Below, piece after piece: positions 60,125-64,000 of a stretch of DNA of 64,000 nucleotides. Position numbers and translations under genes: made by a program. How positions within the stretch are numbered: the stretch's first letter is position 1; every line of letters starts with the position of its first letter. The stretch lies in the NCBI GenBank assembly GCA_021234155.1, contig JAJEKV010000011.1:7177132-7241131 (forward strand), read 5' to 3'. The notes under the pieces are model-generated. The model did no database searches. It had not been told where the DNA came from and saw only the letters and a list, made by a program, of their open reading frames with translations. The stretch is from Isoetes taiwanensis (taxonomy: Eukaryota > Streptophyta > Lycopodiopsida > Isoetales > Isoetaceae).

Positions 60125-60138
60125 TTAGAAGGAGAGAT
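60125..60138 (+). promoter_or_regulatory. probable polypurine tract of element B
   Basis: TTAGAAGGAGAGAT lies directly before the repeat that matches 43829. It supports reading 60139 onward as the 3' LTR. Confidence 0.6.
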
Positions 60139-61152
60139 CAGAACGGTCCCGCCGCTTGATGGGCGATATCGCATTACTCATGTAACGTAGATACATGTTT
60201 GACATGCATGCAAGATAATGCATGTAGGATGCGTAACTAAAAATAAGTATAAGCTCTATAAATTAGAGAGGAAATTGAGAAAGGAATTTAGAAGCTTTTG
60301 GAGACGTGGAGTAGAGACAGGTGCTTTTTGGAGGATTGTCGGCAAGCGGGACGTATTTGGAGCTTGAAGATCGCATCAAATCTTCTCTAAGAGGTGGGGT
60401 TTTCACGGATTCAAGTGAGTTATTAGCTGCTTTGAATCATTAGATACATGCTTTGGATAAATAATTCCGGTGTAATAGCCATGGTGTGAATTGTTGATGC
60501 TTTTGTTAAGCAAAGTTTGAAGCTGCATGTATTCTAGAATCAAATTGGGATATTGTGGGCTACATCGGTGGCTTTTAATCTGCAGCAGAATCGCCACAAT
60601 TGGATGCTAAACTTGTGGAAGCTTCTTAGAAGGAACCGTAACAGCGGATTCGGGCCGGATTTGGGGATTTAAGTGCCGATTTACCTTGATTGATCCTTTG
60701 CCGTGCCGGAGTTGTTGATAAATCGAGGCTTGTTGCCTTGTTGGTTGATTGGTTGAGGCACAAAACCATTTGAATCGGTCAAAACTGGAGGAGAAGGCCG
60801 ATTTGGGGTCTAGAAGGATGAATTGGATTGTACGTAAAAAACTCGGGAGATTTGGAGTCGACAGATTCTCAGAAGGCAGCCGAATTTCTGGCCGCAAGGC
60901 AACACTAGATCCGGACCCAACTGCTCCAAACAGGCCCGAATCTGCAAGGAGCATTTCGATTTGGCCTTTGAAGGGGCCGATCTGCCCTTAGAAGTCCTGG
61001 CTATGCCTAATCAGGCCGATTGTTCCCTGCAAACACCTCTGTACAGGCCGGAAGGCCAGACCCAAAAGTGGGTCTGCGTTGTTTGTTCTTTGGTCTTACT
61101 TTCTTGTCTTGTTTGTCCTTGTTGTTGTTTTGTTGTTTCATTTTTGTCTTAT
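60139..61152 (+). repeat. 3' LTR of element B, truncated
   Basis: It matches 43829-44826 with clustered small indels, then diverges abruptly after TTTTTGTCTTAT. About 1.5 kb of the expected LTR is missing, so no flanking target duplication can be identified. Confidence 0.75.
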
Positions 61153-61850
61153 CTACTTACTTAAATTGTGTCTGGGGGGTGTGTCCTTTTTTTTCCGGCC
61201 GCCGGTGGACATCCAAATCCGGCCAAAAAGCGAAATTTTGTGATCAGAAAACGTAAATCCGGCAAGTTAGATTTTTAGGGCAAGGGTCGGTCGAGTAATT
61301 TCTATACGTTTTTTTCCCAGCTAGGCCCTAACGGATGGAATAATTTTTTGGACTGCCTCCCCGCCATAGTCGGGATGCCGCCTCTTCATTCACTCAAAAT
61401 GCTTTCAAAACTTGCTTTCCGGCATTGCTTTGGCGCCCACATCGCAGGCTAGAGCTGCTTCAGGTACATATCTCCCCTCTCTCCTCCATTTCGTCTGCTC
61501 CTCCATTTTGTCTCAACTGCTAATCGGATAGCGGGCTGGAGCTTCAGATTTAACATCCAGGTAGGCTGCGTAGTGGTAAATATGCTTTCTCTGTGTGTGG
61601 CTTTCGTTTTTCTATGAATGTGGCTGCCTATTTAAAGGGCATACCTTTAAGACAAGATGATTCATTGCAGGTGTGTTATATGCATTTAAAGGACATAGTT
61701 TCTTTGCTTTTTGCAGCATCAATATGGTTCTATAGTCTGCAAATGCCCCAGTATCTAGAATGATATCGGGTCCTAGCATGCTGGAAATCCTATTGCTAAA
61801 ACGGTTTTGCATTAAGGCCAAGTTTTGCATTAAGGATTGCGTCTTTGCAG
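61153..61850. other. gene-less stretch
   Basis: GC-richer, promoter-like sequence just right of the retroelement nest, with CTCCATTTCGTCTGCTCCTC-type pyrimidine tracts. It may be the 5' region of the gene whose possible exons follow. Confidence 0.3.
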
Positions 61851-62003
61851 GAGCACTTGACGATTGCAGTGGTATCCAGCATAGAGATAACAAATTCGAC
61901 AGCAACATGGAAGTTTAGGCTATATAAAAGAGATAGTTTGATAGAGACTGAAGATGGCAGATTGTCAACATCCCTTCTCTTTGTAGGTGCAGACAAGCCA
62001 ATG
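61851..62003 (+). CDS. probable exon of an unidentified gene
   Basis: Bounded by GTCTTTGCAG and ATG|GTAACT and open for exactly 51 codons: EHLTIAVVSSIEITNSTATW, then KFRLYKRDSL and TSLLFVGADKPM. A second segment in compatible phase, 62410-62469, lies between TGTAG and CGG|GTGTAAC and reads NPRELSDAILPWCWNKHDDR. Both look like real exons. I do not recognise the protein, and the start and end of the gene are not found. Confidence 0.4.
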
Positions 62004-62469
62004 GTAACTCAATCTACATCTTAATATATTTTTTTGCAACAGAGATTTAAAAACTTTAGCATGTAAACCTTTTCCAGCTTTTGGGAGTTATAAGTTGCAA
62101 GCCTTTGTCAGCTTTTGGTAGTTATAATTTGATGAAACTGCTTGGCTATAGACTGAATCACTGTTTCCAGCTTATTCATTCTAGAATACTTTTCAGTTTT
62201 TTTTATTTCCTGCAATGCATAGATGCACAAAAAGACCCACGATTTTTTCATCTTTGGTAGGACTCCATTTGGAGCTGAGGCCGTTCCACTATTTCTAGCA
62301 TGCATCCTTTTCTCATGCCTTGCAAAGCCTAGATCCAAATGTTATGTTGGTTCATTTCTTTCATTTGTTGCCCTGCTCTTCTACTGCTGATGTTTCTTTT
62401 TGAATGTAGAACCCAAGAGAACTATCTGATGCAATCTTGCCATGGTGTTGGAATAAGCATGATGATCGG

Positions 62470-63824
62470 GTGTAACCTGGAATTTCTGATGCAATCGGCT
62501 TCATCCCTGACCTACTAACCAGGGCGTCTGCAGAGATACCACTATTATTTCCATTACCACCTAATCATGATACAGATCACTAGCAATAGTTGAGCTCTTA
62601 GCCAGAAAGTACCTCCACAAAATGCAGATTAAATTGTCTGAGCCAGGTCCGTTGTTAAAACGGCAAGGTACATATTGCAGTCTGTGCAAGGTCTTTTGCT
62701 TGGTGTTATCAGAGTTCCCTTTGTTATCAGAGCGTCAAAATGTAGATATAGATGCTTGCTGTTATGTTAGAGTTTCTGCATTAACTCTGCTTCTGTTTGC
62801 ATTTGTCACTTAGCATTTGTCACTGTTTGCATTTGTTGGTTACCTTGCATTTGGGGAAGAAACAATTGACATCATTACTCTCAAGTTGCCATAGGGAAGT
62901 TGTAATTATATCTGTAATTCTTTTAGGGCTTCCCATTTTTAAGGGTAAGCTTACAATAAAGGGATTTCTGACACAAATCTGAGGATCTTAGTGAGAACTT
63001 TGGGTTGATTTGTTTGTACCTGGCGCATAAATAAAACATGTTCTCCTCTTGCATGCAGCATCAAATGTCTAGCCAGTTTGGAACAAAAATTCCAAATGAA
63101 CAATTTCTGTTGGCAGATACCTATAGCCATAACATCCTGTTATATTGTATATCATATTAAAGGTAATGAACAATTTGTTTGACCCATCTTTCCTAATTAC
63201 AGATTCCTTGATGGAGGATGTCCTGTTCTCTGCTTTGTAGATTATATCAGTCTACATGAAGTATAGGGTAGAAGTACACAAAAATTCTTGACTGAAAGTG
63301 GTGTTTTCGTACATGTTTGTTTGAGACACATGTTTTTGCGGATCTTATGCTCCTGGAGTTTTGTGATCAAGTTAAGATGTTATTTTTTTGTGATTGTAAC
63401 AATGATACTTTTTGAAGCTGTGTTGCATCTGACTTACTTTAGATAATATGTACTTGATCCAGATATACTCTGATCTACAGGTTTTAAGTGTATGGAGACA
63501 TGGTGTTTTTATTTCATCTATTTGATATTTCTTATTGTTAGAAATATGTTGTTTTCTTTCTTTTATGTTTGGCAATTGAAAGTTAACATCTTGAGAATAA
63601 AGATTGTAAAATATGCTATTCTCTTTATGAGCCTGTAGTCAATGCTTGAAGGTTAAATATATTTTGATATTTGGATAAAGATGGTTTTGCCTGTGCATCT
63701 TTTAACATGTGCTAAGTTTCCCTCTTTTAGGTTTGGCCGAGTTTAGATGAACCATTATTGCAGGATCTTTATAGGGGCAAGCAGAAGAACATCACATAGA
63801 AGAACATCACATAACTGACATTTT
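62470..63824. other. gene-less or intronic stretch
   Basis: AT-rich with T-runs, as plant introns are. No recognisable exon. Confidence 0.3.
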
Positions 63825-64000
63825 GCTTATAGGTCTTCAAGCATACCAACATGTTTATTGCCTTTGTCTTGAATGTAGACAATTGGTGCTTATAGGTCTT
63901 CAAGCATACCAACATGTTTATTGCCTCTGTCTTGAATGTAGACAATTGGTGCTTATAGGTCTTCAAGCATATCAACACGTTTGTCTTGAATGTAGACAAC
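63825..64000. repeat. 63-bp tandem repeat at the window edge
   Basis: GCTTATAGGTCTTCAAGCAT begins at 63825, 63888 and 63951. The third copy has a short internal deletion. The array may continue beyond the window. Confidence 0.9.

Overview
This window is nuclear DNA of a land plant. It holds intron-bearing fragments of plant genes (mitoferrin, an MFSD12-type transporter, a class XI myosin), a group III WRKY domain with the usual PR intron, long plant-type leucine-rich-repeat (LRR) arrays and a nest of Ty3/gypsy LTR retrotransposons. The kinase and LRR style and the LINE ORF1-like relic make a non-seed plant (moss, lycophyte or fern) my best guess, but the sequence does not prove this. Gene density is low and most of the window is repeats or decayed sequence.

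Layout. 1-2.44 kb: 3' end of a broken LRR gene. 3.3-16.3 kb: relics of a mitoferrin, an MFSD12-type transporter and a myosin XI motor, each keeping plausible splice sites, among tandem repeats, a long ATCT microsatellite and two copies of a hairpin-forming repeat. 19.5-21.35 kb: a second LRR array related to the first, with a 1,447-bp tandem duplication. 21.35-22.70 kb: a large inverted repeat whose two arms encode mirrored ORFs. 23.2-24.8 kb: a 38-bp minisatellite whose middle block is inverted. 27.6-36.8 kb: the main genic island, with an intact protein kinase on the minus strand and, divergently, a kinase-related gene that has lost its catalytic motifs and appears to continue in frame into a group III WRKY transcription-factor domain. 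38.7-42.7 kb: a LINE ORF1-like relic, purine-rich repeats with a GATA microsatellite, and an AGATTC satellite. 43.2-61.2 kb: three nested layers of LTR retroelements. 61.2-64 kb: unidentified sequence with exon-like segments and a 63-bp tandem repeat.

Two observations stand out. First, the divergent pair: one kinase keeps every catalytic motif, while its paralogue has lost HRD and APE and seems fused to WRKY. This recalls paired immune receptors with integrated decoy domains, although no NB-ARC domain is present. Second, the complete 12-kb chromovirus (45393-57441, target-site duplication GTTAG) carries, between its primer-binding site and gag, an ORF ending in an ungapped histone H3 fold behind a non-canonical tail and a charged coiled coil. 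The same element encodes a C-terminal chromodomain. I know of no described retrotransposon with this arrangement, but no database search was possible here.
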